NCBI GenBank assembly: GCA_045645205.1
Contig: JAZRIJ010000012.1
Location: 1-14,647 of the forward strand
From: RGIG1995 sp045645205
Lineage (GTDB): Bacteria > Bacillota > Clostridia > Oscillospirales > CAG-272
Length of the DNA stretch: 14,647 nucleotides
Direction of reading: 5' to 3'
This document shows, in pieces, positions 1-7,749 of the stretch. Under the pieces are notes generated by a model. That model did no database searches, had not been told where the DNA came from, and saw only the letters and a program-made list of their open reading frames with translations. Within the stretch, counting starts at the first letter, position 1; every line of letters begins with the position of its first letter. The position numbers and the translations under genes were made by a program.

Positions 1-20
1 GATCTTGTATTTGTAAAGAC

Positions 21-1313
21 TTATTCGGCAAATTTAATCTGTTTGCCTTCTTTTTGTTTGAAAGTATATTTGGGGCCCTCGTGTTTTTGTACGGTTTTCT
101 GTGTGATAGTAACCGATTCAATATCACTTCTTGAGGGAACGTCAAACATAATATCGGTCATAAAGCCTTCAATTATGGAACGAAGTCCTCGGGCACCTAT
201 GTTACGTTCAATAGCAAGAGATGCAATTTCTTCAAGCGCGGCTTTGTCAAATTTTAACGTTACTTTGTCCATTTCAAAAAGCTTTTCATACTGCTTAATA
301 AGCGAATTTTTGGGTTCTTTAAGAATTCTTACCAAGGCTTCGCTGTCAAGCTCTTCAAGTCCTACAATAACGGGAAGACGTCCCACCAGCTCAGGAATAA
401 TGCCGTATTTAACAATATCGTGAGAAACAACGTCTTTGTAAATATTGTGTTTTTTCTTTTCTGCTTTTGTCTGAATGTTACTGCCAAAACCGATAAGCTG
501 ATTGCCTGTACGTTTTTCAATAATATCGGTAAGGCCGTCAAAAGCGCCGCCGCAGATAAACAAAATATTTTCTGTATTTATCTGAATAAATTCTTGATTG
601 GGGTGTTTTCTTCCGCCTTGAGGGGGAACATTTGAAACGGTGCCTTCAAGAATTTTCAGCAATGCCTGCTGTACGCCCTCTCCCGAAACATCACGGGTAA
701 TGGAGCGATTTTCGCTTCTTCTTGATATTTTGTCAATCTCATCAATATAGATAATGCCTTTTTCGGCTAATTCTACATCGTAGTCAGCCGCTTGAATAAG
801 TCTCAGGAGAATGTTTTCGACATCCTCGCCAACATATCCCGCTTCAGTCAAAGTGGTAGCATCAGCAATGGCAAAGGGAACTTTTAAGGTTTTTGCCAAA
901 GTTTGCGCGAGAAAAGTTTTTCCAACACCGGTAGGACCGAGAAGCAATACGTTGCTTTTCTGAATTTCTACAGAATCTTTTTTGTTTTTTCTTCCCTTGC
1001 TAAGTATTCTTTTGTAATGGTTATAAACCGAAACCGAAAGAACCTTTTTTGCCTCGTCCTGACCGATAACATATTCATCAAGAGTATTTTTTATTTGTTG
1101 CGGCTTGGGAAGAGTTTTTAGAGAAAGTGTATCGCTCTTTTCTGAATAAGCTCTGTGGTCATCAATTATTCTTCCGCACGTGTCTATACAGTCGTTGCAG
1201 ATATACGCGCCGTCCACCAAGGGAGATGGAATGAGAAATTCAACTGATTTCTCATCTCTTCCGCAAAAAGAGCAACAAATTAAATTGCTTTTTTCGCTTT
1301 CATTCTTTGCCAT
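21..1313 (-). CDS. clpX: ATP-dependent Clp protease, ATP-binding subunit ClpX
   Basis: AAA+ unfoldase that recognises tagged or specific substrates, unfolds them and threads them into the ClpP chamber in the cytoplasm. The 430-residue length is normal for the family. Visible motifs: an N-terminal zinc-binding domain with C14-x2-C17 and C39-x2-C42; Walker A GPTGVGKT at 126-133; pore loop 1 GYVG at 159-162; Walker B IIYIDEID at 187-194; pore loop 2 RKH at 235-237; the ClpP-docking IGF loop at 274-276; the PELVGR arginine at 312; and sensor 2 GARGLR at 373-378. All key residues are intact. It lies 25 bp behind clpP on the same strand, with an AGAGGA ribosome site upstream of the ATG, so it is very likely cotranscribed with tig and clpP. 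Only 20 bp of sequence lies downstream and it shows no terminator; the operon may continue beyond the window. Confidence 0.98.
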   Translation of the reverse strand: MAKNESEKSNLICCSFCGRDEKSVEFLIPSPLVDGAYICNDCIDTCGRIIDDHRAYSEKSDTLSLKTLPKPQQIKNTLDEYVIGQDEAKKVLSVSVYNHYKRILSKGRKNKKDSVEIQKSNVLLLGPTGVGKTFLAQTLAKTLKVPFAIADATTLTEAGYVGEDVENILLRLIQAADYDVELAEKGIIYIDEIDKISRRSENRSITRDVSGEGVQQALLKILEGTVSNVPPQGGRKHPNQEFIQINTENILFICGGAFDGLTDIIEKRTGNQLIGFGSNIQTKAEKKKHNIYKDVVSHDIVKYGIIPELVGRLPVIVGLEELDSEALVRILKEPKNSLIKQYEKLFEMDKVTLKFDKAALEEIASLAIERNIGARGLRSIIEGFMTDIMFDVPSRSDIESVTITQKTVQKHEGPKYTFKQKEGKQIKFAE

Positions 1314-1338
1314 TTGGTATATCCTCTTTCTCGGAAAT

Positions 1339-1923
1339 TTAGTTTTTGTTTGTAATTACCTTATCAATAAGACCGTAAGCCGCAGCCTCATCTGCCGACA
1401 TAAAGTTGTCTCTTTCGGTGTCGCGCTCTATTTTTTCAATAGGCTGACCGGTAACGTCGGAAAGAATATTGTTAAGTTTTTCGCGTATTCTGATAATACG
1501 GTCTGCATGGATCTTAATATCTGTAGCCTGCCCCTGCATACCGCCGAGAGGCTGATGAATCATAATTTCGCTGTTGGGGAGTGCATATCTCTTTCCTTTT
1601 GCTCCTGCAGAAAGAAGAAATGCACCCATACTTGCAGCCATACCTACGCATATGGTGGATACGTCGCACTTAATATAATTCATCGTATCGTAAATAGCCA
1701 TTCCGGCGGTTATTGAGCCGCCGGGGCTATTGATGTACAAAGAAATATCTTTATCGGGGTCTTGCGCTTCAAGGAAAAGCAACTGAGCTACTACCAAAGA
1801 TGCTGTTGTATCGTTTACCTCATCGCTCAAGAAGATAATTCTGTCATTGAGCAAGCGGGAATAAATATCATATGCTCTTTCACCGCGGTTCGTTTGTTCG
1901 ATAACTGTTGGTACTAATGCCAT
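1339..1923 (-). CDS. clpP: ATP-dependent Clp protease proteolytic subunit ClpP
   Basis: Serine peptidase subunit that forms the tetradecameric degradation chamber capped by ClpX or ClpC. The 194 residues match the usual length. The catalytic triad is complete: Ser98 in GMAASMG, His123 in MIHQP, and Asp172 in ERDNF. The INSPGGS segment (65-70) and the GGMQGQATDI handle region (127-136) are typical. The N-terminus MALVPTVIEQT is the usual mature-like ClpP start, and AAGGAG sits a few bases upstream of the ATG, supporting this start. It lies 60 bp downstream of tig and 25 bp upstream of clpX, with no terminator in either gap. I see no CtsR-type or CIRCE repeat upstream, so heat-shock control is not evident from the sequence. 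Confidence 0.98.
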   Translation of the reverse strand: MALVPTVIEQTNRGERAYDIYSRLLNDRIIFLSDEVNDTTASLVVAQLLFLEAQDPDKDISLYINSPGGSITAGMAIYDTMNYIKCDVSTICVGMAASMGAFLLSAGAKGKRYALPNSEIMIHQPLGGMQGQATDIKIHADRIIRIREKLNNILSDVTGQPIEKIERDTERDNFMSADEAAAYGLIDKVITNKN

Positions 1924-1983
1924 ATTTTGTCTCCTTTTCTGTAGTCTGCTGCTTTTTATGTGTAGATTAAATGGTGAAAATAA

Positions 1984-3441
1984 TTATTCAGCCTTGTCAT
2001 CTTCCTTTTTTGCAGCAGTTTTTTTAGTTGTAGTTGTTTTCTTAGTTGTAGTTGTCTTTTTAGCAGTAGTTGTCTTTTTTGCTACAGGCTTTTCGTCGCC
2101 ATCTTCATTTTTCTTTTCGGTTGTCTTCTTAGCAGTCGTTTTTTTAGCAGTTTCTTTCTTGGCTTTAACAATAACAGCTTCTGATTTTACAAGGTCAACT
2201 GCTTTCTGAACAGCAATGTCTTTCTTCAAGTTGTCACTTTCAATAGTCTTCTTAACTTCTTCAACATCAATGTTGTACATGCCTGCAATTTTGTTAAATT
2301 CTTCTTCTATCTCGCTGTCTGCAACCTCGATGTTTTCAATCTCAGCGATTTTTTCAAGAGCAAGTCTTGTTTTTACCTGACGTTCTGCGCGGGGCTTAAA
2401 CTGTTCGCGCATTGTGTCGAGAGACATACCTGTATACTTAACAAAATCAGAGAGGCTCATGCCCTGCATACGAAGATTGTTGTCATAATCACGAAGAAGG
2501 TTTTCTGCTTCTGTTTCAACCATAGCTTCGGGAATATCGGCTTTAAGTTTTTCAATGAGAGCATCAATAAGCTGTTCTTCAACCTGATTTTCAGCTTCTT
2601 TTTCGTTTCTCTCCTGGATTTTAGCCTTAACATCAGCTTTATATTCAGCAAGAGTATCAAATTCGGAAACATCTTTTGCAAACTCGTCGTTAAGCTCGGG
2701 GAGTTCGTTGTACTTAAGCTCATGAAGAACTACCTTAAATACAGCTTCCTTACCAGCAAGGTTTTCGGCATGGTATTCTGTGGGGAATGTAACGTTTACA
2801 TCAAATGCATCACCGATGCTGTGTCCTACGATCTGTTCTTCAAATCCGGGAATAAACTGACCCGAACCAAGCTTGAGGTCATGCTTTTCTCCCTTGCCGC
2901 CTTCAAATGCAACTCCGTTTGCAAAGCCTTCGTAATCAATGATTGCGTTGTCGCCAAGCTGTGCTGCTCTGTCTGTAACGTCAATCATACGGCTGTTGCG
3001 CTGACGTGCATGTTCAATCTCGTGATCAACATCTTCTGCTGTAGCCTTCTTTACATCTTTTTCAACTTCAATGCCCTTATAGCCTTCTATTTCAACTTCC
3101 GGTTTTACATAAACTTTTGCTTTGAGGACAACACCGTTGTCATCAATGGAAACAACCTCAAATTCGGGTTGGCTTACAATGTCTTCTTTGGACTCTTTTG
3201 CTGCCTCTGTGTATGCCTCGGGAAGAAGGTTGTTTATGGCGTCATCATAAAACACACCCTTGCCGTACATTTTTTCAATAATTGAGCGAGGAGCTTTACC
3301 CTTTCTAAAGCCGGGAACGTTCATCTTTGCAACGTTCTTTTTGTAAACGCGGCTTACTTCCTCGTCAAAAAGTTTTTTGTCAATGGAAAATTCAATTTCC
3401 ACAACATTCTTTTCTTTCTTTGTTACGTTTTTTAAACTCAT
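1984..3441 (-). CDS. tig: Trigger factor, ribosome-associated chaperone and prolyl isomerase, with Lys/Thr-rich tail
   Basis: Trigger factor binds the ribosome near the exit tunnel and holds nascent chains. The ribosome-binding domain covers about residues 1-115 and carries the signature GFRKGKAPR at 44-52. The FKBP-type prolyl isomerase domain covers about 155-245 (GDNAIIDYEGF, then FIPGFEEQIVG). The helical chaperone domain runs from about 250 to 425. At 485 residues it is longer than the usual 425-450. The excess is a low-complexity tail at about 428-485 made of KKTT-type units with an acidic end. The ATG is preceded by GGAGG at the proper spacing. It is the first gene of the tig-clpP-clpX operon, with a sigma-A-like promoter about 40-70 bp upstream. 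The core assignment is certain; the role of the tail is unknown. Confidence 0.97.
   Translation of the reverse strand: MSLKNVTKKEKNVVEIEFSIDKKLFDEEVSRVYKKNVAKMNVPGFRKGKAPRSIIEKMYGKGVFYDDAINNLLPEAYTEAAKESKEDIVSQPEFEVVSIDDNGVVLKAKVYVKPEVEIEGYKGIEVEKDVKKATAEDVDHEIEHARQRNSRMIDVTDRAAQLGDNAIIDYEGFANGVAFEGGKGEKHDLKLGSGQFIPGFEEQIVGHSIGDAFDVNVTFPTEYHAENLAGKEAVFKVVLHELKYNELPELNDEFAKDVSEFDTLAEYKADVKAKIQERNEKEAENQVEEQLIDALIEKLKADIPEAMVETEAENLLRDYDNNLRMQGMSLSDFVKYTGMSLDTMREQFKPRAERQVKTRLALEKIAEIENIEVADSEIEEEFNKIAGMYNIDVEEVKKTIESDNLKKDIAVQKAVDLVKSEAVIVKAKKETAKKTTAKKTTEKKNEDGDEKPVAKKTTTAKKTTTTKKTTTTKKTAAKKEDDKAE
2026..2079 (-). repeat. Three tandem 18-bp units encoding KKTTTT/KKTTTA in the tig tail
   Basis: Three consecutive 18-bp units encode KKTTTA, KKTTTT and KKTTTT (trigger factor residues 455-472). 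They differ at only a few bases. Looser KKTT copies occur further upstream in the tail (residues 429-444). The regular unit suggests growth by slippage or unequal recombination, so copy number may differ between strains. The peptide is basic and probably unstructured. Confidence 0.85.
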
Positions 3442-3480
3442 TTGTAATTCCTCCGGAATTCATATTTTTCCTATCGTATT

Positions 3481-3509
3481 ATTTTATATCCATACATTCT
3501 AAAAGTCAA
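3481..3509 (-). promoter_or_regulatory. Sigma-A-type promoter of tig-clpP-clpX
   Basis: On the minus strand, TTGACT (3504-3509) is separated by 17 bp from TAAAAT (3481-3486). Each box matches five of six consensus bases. Transcription would begin near 3475, giving a leader of about 35 nt before tig. The rest of the 122-bp gap between tig and the upstream phosphoesterase gene shows no convincing rho-independent terminator, so some read-through from the lepB-to-phosphoesterase unit is possible. Confidence 0.7.
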
Positions 3510-3563
3510 TAGAATATACAAAAATTTTCCTTTAAAAGTGTGTAATTTGCCGAAGAATAGTCA

Positions 3564-4274
3564 TTAAGACTTGTTAATAAGGGTGGGAACAAAGTTTAGG
3601 TAGTCGGCAGATGTTATGGTAAAATCAATTCCATCATATGTAAAAGTTGATGGCAGATTATACACACCGTGAATATGACCGTAGTAAACCTTGCTTATAT
3701 TATACTTGTGCAGTACCTCGAGCATTTCTTTGCATACATAATCGTTGTAAACAGGGGGAAAGTGAAGAAAAACTGCAATTTCATTTGTTTCTGACAGTTT
3801 TAACCCTTCATTTACAGAGAGTTCAAGCCGCCCTGCTTCTCTTGCTACTATTTTATCGTAGTTAGCTTCTCTTGGGGCATTTTTCCCTTCGCTGTACCAG
3901 CCGCGTGTGCCGCAAACTGTAATATTGTCAACAACAAATGCATTGTTGTGCATGGTTTTTATTGTTGTAATATTATTTTCTTCAAAAAAAGTGTTTAATT
4001 TTGCTGCGGTAGACCACCAGTAATCGTGGTTACCCTTGGCAATAATCTTTTTTCCGGGTAGACTGTCAATGTACAAAAGGTCAAGTTTTGCTTCGGTGAG
4101 AGATATGCCCCAGCTTACATCCCCTGCGATGACTACCGTGTCTTTGTCGGTAACTACAGCGCGCCAGCCTTTGTCAAGCTTGTTGGCATAGTCTTGCCAT
4201 CTGTTCCCGAAAACATCCATCGGTTTGTCGTTATATAATGAAAGATGGGTGTCCGACAGTGCAAACAGCGACAT
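3564..4274 (-). CDS. Calcineurin-like metallophosphoesterase
   Basis: Predicted cytoplasmic phosphohydrolase with a two-metal centre; its substrate cannot be told from sequence. The five metallophosphoesterase blocks are present in order: DTH at residues 8-10, AGDVSWG with Asp52, GNHD at 81-84, LHFPP with His171, and GHIHG at 199-203. There is no signal peptide or membrane segment. The 236 residues and the paired WW after GNHDY resemble a stand-alone family of predicted phosphohydrolases in Firmicutes (COG1768 type, from memory). It is the last gene of the long minus-strand unit, 55 bp behind thrC, with a strong GGAGGAG ribosome site. The neighbours do not suggest a substrate. Confidence 0.9.
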   Translation of the reverse strand: MSLFALSDTHLSLYNDKPMDVFGNRWQDYANKLDKGWRAVVTDKDTVVIAGDVSWGISLTEAKLDLLYIDSLPGKKIIAKGNHDYWWSTAAKLNTFFEENNITTIKTMHNNAFVVDNITVCGTRGWYSEGKNAPREANYDKIVAREAGRLELSVNEGLKLSETNEIAVFLHFPPVYNDYVCKEMLEVLHKYNISKVYYGHIHGVYNLPSTFTYDGIDFTITSADYLNFVPTLINKS

Positions 4275-4329
4275 ATTCTCCTCCTGTTATATGTATAAGG
4301 TATTGGGATTTTAAATCATTAAAATTTTA

Positions 4330-5817
4330 TTATATTCCTATAGTTTTAAGCACTTCTGCAGTCATATTTTCAGGTTCAATTACTGTTGTAAAACGAACCT
4401 GTTTGCTTTCAAGATTTGCCAATGGTGCGGGAATGGGACTGCCCGAAAGTTTTTCTGTTGCTTTAAGAGCATCAAATTCATTTTCTTTTGTTTCGCCTGT
4501 AAGTGATGTGTAAACATTTGATGCAAACTTATACGGAGAAGCGGTTGACGCAACAATAATCTTGCGTGTATCGCCTGTATCTTTCATATATTCATTTGCG
4601 CACTTAACAGCGACGGCAGTATGTGTATCAATAAGATAGTTGTACTTATCAAATGTATCTTTAATGGTTTTTGCAGTATCTTCTTCTGCGCAGAAATACC
4701 CGCAAAAATTTTCGGTTATCTTATTCTTTGTTTCGCTGTCAACGGTGTAAACGCCTTTTGTGTTCAGTTCTTTCATGTAACCGGCAGTTTTTTCGCTTCC
4801 CGAAATGACATAAAGAAGGCGTTCAAGGTTGCTGGAGATAAGAATATCCATAGAGGGAGACATTGTTGTGTGGAATGCGCGGTTTCTGTCGTATGTACCG
4901 GTTGTAATAAAGTCAGTAAGAATATTGTTGCAGTTTGATGCGCAGATAAAGCGGTTAACGGGCAGCCCCATAATTTTTGCAATGTATGCTGCAAAAATGT
5001 TACCGAAGTTGCCTGTGGGAACGCAGATATTTACCTCATCACCATCTTTAATGTCACATTTATTTACCATGTCGCAGTATGAAGAAATATAGTAAACGAT
5101 CTGGGGAACAAGTCTGCCCCAGTTTATTGAGTTTGCGGAAGAAAAAAAGTGTCCGTTATTGTTTAAAAGCTTTGCAGTCTCCTCGTTACCGAATATCTTT
5201 TTAACACCGTTCTGCGCGTCGTCAAAGTTGCCTTTAATAGCGCAAACGGTAACATTATTTCCTTCTTGAGTAGCCATTTGTAATTTCTGAACACGGCTTA
5301 CACCGTCAACAGGGTAGAATACCATGATCTTAATTCCATCAACATCTTTGTAGCCTTCGAGGGCAGCCTTGCCTGTGTCTCCTGATGTTGCAACAAGAAT
5401 AAATGCCGTTCTTTTTTCGCCTGTTTTTGTCAATGCTCTTGAAAGAAGTCTCGGCATGACCTGAAGGGCCATATCCTTGAACGCACAAGTAGGACCATGC
5501 CATAGCTCAAGAAGTCTAAGATTGCCAAGGTCTGTCAAGGGAGCCGCACCACCGGGGAAGCGTGCTTCCGAATAGCTTTCCTTGCAGTCTGCAAGAAGCT
5601 CTTCATATGTATAGTCGGTTAGAAATTTTGCCATGACGTAAGCAGCTCTTTCAGGGTAAGCCGCAGTCTTTAAAAATTCAAAATCTTCCTTGGTAAGAGA
5701 AGGAATAACCTCGGGCATAAAAAGTCCACCGTCATCTGCAAGACCTTGCTTGATAGCTTGTGCTGATGAAACGGGTTTGGTATTACCTCTTGTGCTGATG
5801 TAACTGATGTTTTTCAT
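4330..5817 (-). CDS. thrC: Threonine synthase
   Basis: PLP enzyme converting O-phosphohomoserine to threonine and phosphate, the last step of threonine biosynthesis. This is the long class of about 495 residues with the N-terminal Thr_synth_N domain (about 1-85: YISTRGNT and ADDGGLFMP). The PLP-binding lysine is Lys114 in HGPTCAFKD, followed by SGDTGKAAL at 145-153 and the phosphate-binding loop PTGNFGN at 267-273. The sequence appears complete. The ATG is preceded by AGAGGAA. It lies 22 bp downstream of the dipeptidase gene, on the same strand, and 55 bp upstream of the phosphoesterase gene. No homoserine kinase or homoserine dehydrogenase gene is next to it, and I see no T-box or attenuator in the short upstream gap. 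Confidence 0.97.
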   Translation of the reverse strand: MKNISYISTRGNTKPVSSAQAIKQGLADDGGLFMPEVIPSLTKEDFEFLKTAAYPERAAYVMAKFLTDYTYEELLADCKESYSEARFPGGAAPLTDLGNLRLLELWHGPTCAFKDMALQVMPRLLSRALTKTGEKRTAFILVATSGDTGKAALEGYKDVDGIKIMVFYPVDGVSRVQKLQMATQEGNNVTVCAIKGNFDDAQNGVKKIFGNEETAKLLNNNGHFFSSANSINWGRLVPQIVYYISSYCDMVNKCDIKDGDEVNICVPTGNFGNIFAAYIAKIMGLPVNRFICASNCNNILTDFITTGTYDRNRAFHTTMSPSMDILISSNLERLLYVISGSEKTAGYMKELNTKGVYTVDSETKNKITENFCGYFCAEEDTAKTIKDTFDKYNYLIDTHTAVAVKCANEYMKDTGDTRKIIVASTASPYKFASNVYTSLTGETKENEFDALKATEKLSGSPIPAPLANLESKQVRFTTVIEPENMTAEVLKTIGI

Positions 5818-5839
5818 GATTTTTCCTCTTTTTTATATT

Positions 5840-6736
5840 TTAATTCTTCTCAAAAAATTCGTGAGCATTGTTGTAGAAGATTTTCCCAATAAGCTCGTCG
5901 CTGTAATTTATTTTCTTTAGCTCCTCGTAGAATACATCGTGCCCTCCGGTGCCTTTTATGCCTATGGGAAGAGCTTGTATGCCGTCAAAATCACAGCCGA
6001 GGCATATGTTGTTTTCGCCACCAAGCTCAAGGTAGTGTTCAAGATGGCGGATAATTGACGTTATGCCGGCAGGCTTTGTATCTATGTATTCAAGGTGCTC
6101 GCAACAAAAATTCAGTCCCGCAAGACCGCCTGTTTTCATAAGCTCTTTAAACATATCATCAGTCATATTGCGTGTATGGTTTCTGATGCTTCTGAGATTT
6201 GAGTGGCTGGCGCATACGGCTTTACCGTATTCGGTTGCTGTTTCAAAGGTTTCATACGCCATTTTGTCTGACGCATGGCTGATGTCGGGAACAATTGAAA
6301 GCTCGCACATTCTTTTTACTGCCTTCTTGCCAAAGTCGGTTAGTCCGATGTTTGTATTGTGCGCGCCGCCCATACAACACTCGTCTTTCCAAACTAAAGT
6401 CATCATTCTGATGCCGTAACCTTTAAGTGTATCAACTCTTGAAATATCATTTGCCAGCAATGAACAGCCCTCAACTGTAAGATGGGGGATAAACCTTTTG
6501 CTTTTGTATGGTAATATTTTTTGTTCGTAGAAGGTCTTGACCTTGTGAAAATGCTCCCAGTTTTCTTCATCTGTGCGCTTATGGCTGGACCATATTGCAA
6601 ACATTTGTTCAAAAACGTCATAATTTTCAATTTGTTTTTTGGAAACGTGGGTTTCGGTGTTGTCAAAACCGACACCGAGCTTGTGCATTTCATATGCAGT
6701 ATCGCAATGTGTATCAAAGATTTTAATAATGCTCAC
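5840..6736 (-). CDS. Membrane dipeptidase family (peptidase M19) protein
   Basis: Zinc dipeptidase of the renal-dipeptidase (M19) family, a TIM-barrel enzyme that cleaves dipeptides, including some with a D-residue. The metal ligands are visible: His10 and Asp12 in DTHCD, bridging Glu89 in LTVEG, His154 in DISHASD, and His178 in ASHSN. GCDFDG supplies Asp249. At 298 residues it is slightly short for the family but looks complete. There is no signal peptide, so it is probably cytoplasmic despite the family name. The start is GTG, whose bases overlap the yraN stop (GTGA). The only ribosome-site-like sequence, GGGGA, abuts the GTG directly, so translation probably depends on coupling to yraN. 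A dipeptide recycling role is inference. Confidence 0.93.
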   Translation of the reverse strand: MSIIKIFDTHCDTAYEMHKLGVGFDNTETHVSKKQIENYDVFEQMFAIWSSHKRTDEENWEHFHKVKTFYEQKILPYKSKRFIPHLTVEGCSLLANDISRVDTLKGYGIRMMTLVWKDECCMGGAHNTNIGLTDFGKKAVKRMCELSIVPDISHASDKMAYETFETATEYGKAVCASHSNLRSIRNHTRNMTDDMFKELMKTGGLAGLNFCCEHLEYIDTKPAGITSIIRHLEHYLELGGENNICLGCDFDGIQALPIGIKGTGGHDVFYEELKKINYSDELIGKIFYNNAHEFFEKN

Positions 6737-6742
6737 TCCCCG
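6733..6742 (-). promoter_or_regulatory. GTGA stop/start overlap with abutting GGGGA
   Basis: Minus-strand reading is CGGGGAGTGAGC. GTG (6734-6736) is the apparent dipeptidase start and TGA (6733-6735) ends yraN. The purine-rich GGGGA lies with no spacer before the GTG, too close for normal initiation. In-frame alternatives downstream would be ATT codons. The arrangement fits termination-reinitiation by ribosomes leaving yraN. Confidence 0.6.
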
Positions 6743-7119
6743 AATGCGTTTTTGTAGTGTTTGATACTTAGTGAGACAAAGCCGTTAATTTCCTGTTCAC
6801 TTATTATCTCAATAACATCTATACGTGGCTTTTTTGTTGTTTTGTGTTTGCTTAAATAATTCTTTGCCGTATAGAGTATGTGCCGTCTTTTTTCTTTTGT
6901 AACTGCTTTGACGGGACGTCCGTATTTAGCGAGATGTATGGAGTTTCGACGGTACTTTACTTCAACAAAAACAATATATTTTTCATCCTCGGCAATTATG
7001 TCTATTTCGCCGTGGGGGGATATGTAATTTCTTTGGGTTATAGAGTAGCCGTTTTTTATCAGCCAGTCGCAAGCGGCGTTTTCGCCCTGTCTGCCCGTTT
7101 GTCTTGTCGTGTTACTCAT
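6733..7119 (-). CDS. yraN: YraN/UPF0102 family endonuclease-like protein
   Basis: Small protein of the UPF0102 (YraN) family, which has a PD-(D/E)xK nuclease-like fold; its cellular role is not firmly known. Visible features are RQGENAACDWL near the start (Glu13), GEIDIIA with Asp40, and VFVEVKYR with Glu53 and Lys55, which together form the expected metal-binding core. RIDVIEI at 99-105 is the usual later block. At 128 residues the length is normal. Its start overlaps the end of rnhB by 8 bp and its stop overlaps the dipeptidase start, so all three are translationally linked. The rnhB-yraN order is a known Firmicutes arrangement. The ribosome site before its ATG is weak, again fitting coupling. 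Confidence 0.93.
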   Translation of the reverse strand: MSNTTRQTGRQGENAACDWLIKNGYSITQRNYISPHGEIDIIAEDEKYIVFVEVKYRRNSIHLAKYGRPVKAVTKEKRRHILYTAKNYLSKHKTTKKPRIDVIEIISEQEINGFVSLSIKHYKNAFGE

Positions 7120-7720
7120 CTTTGTTCAGTAGCTTGCGCAGAAAAAAACTTCTGTGCTCGGGGCAGGGACCGTATTTTAATATAGCTTCTCTGTGTTCCT
7201 TTGTCGCATAGCCTTTATGCTTTGCAAAGCCGTACATTGGATATTTTTCGTCAAGCTGATAGCAAAGACGGTCTCGCGTAACCTTTGCGAGAATTGATGC
7301 AGCGGCAATGTTTGGGGACTTTGCATCTCCGCCGATAACAGCCTTTGAAGGGAGTGTAAAGCCTCGGTTTATGTTTCCGTCAACGAGGATAAATTCGGGG
7401 GGAACGTCAAGCTGTTCTACGGCGCGTCTCATAGCGAGAAGCGCACACTCAAGAATGTTGTATCGCTCTATTTCCTCAACCGAGCAGGTGGCAACGGCAC
7501 AGCTTATAGCTGTTTCCTGTATTGTTTTGAAAAGCTCTTCTCGTTTTTTTTCGGATAGCTTTTTGGAGTCGTTGAGTCCTTTTATTTCAATTCCAATGGG
7601 TAAGATACACGCGGCGGCGGCAACGTTTCCTGCTAAAGGTCCGCGTCCTGCTTCATCGCAGCCGCATATTATTTTATAACCCTGCGCTTGTATTTCGTTT
7701 TCCAAATCCCAATTAAGCAT
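7112..7720 (-). CDS. rnhB: Ribonuclease HII
   Basis: Endonuclease that cuts the RNA strand of RNA-DNA hybrids and initiates removal of single ribonucleotides from DNA. The four acidic catalytic residues are in place: Asp22 and Glu23 in CDEAGRG, Asp114 in LVDG, and Asp132 in GGDAKSPNIAAAS. The GRG substrate-binding triplet is at 25-27, and the conserved YGFAKHKGYAT block is at 163-173. At 202 residues the length is normal. The ATG is preceded by AGAGG. It lies 29 bp behind rbgA and overlaps yraN by 8 bp. The rbgA-rnhB-yraN neighbourhood is standard for Firmicutes and supports the call. Confidence 0.97.
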   Translation of the reverse strand: MLNWDLENEIQAQGYKIICGCDEAGRGPLAGNVAAAACILPIGIEIKGLNDSKKLSEKKREELFKTIQETAISCAVATCSVEEIERYNILECALLAMRRAVEQLDVPPEFILVDGNINRGFTLPSKAVIGGDAKSPNIAAASILAKVTRDRLCYQLDEKYPMYGFAKHKGYATKEHREAILKYGPCPEHRSFFLRKLLNKDE

Positions 7721-7749
7721 TTGAAACCTCTTATTGTTTTTATATAAAA

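Noticed and set aside
1924..1983. Gap between tig and clpP checked for a promoter, CIRCE or CtsR-type site
   Set aside because: No inverted repeat or tandem heptamer of the known heat-shock operator types and no good -35/-10 pair was found.
3442..3563. Possible terminator after the phosphoesterase gene
   Set aside because: Only short AT-rich self-complementary words are present (around CTTTTAAAAG), without a GC-containing stem and T-tract.
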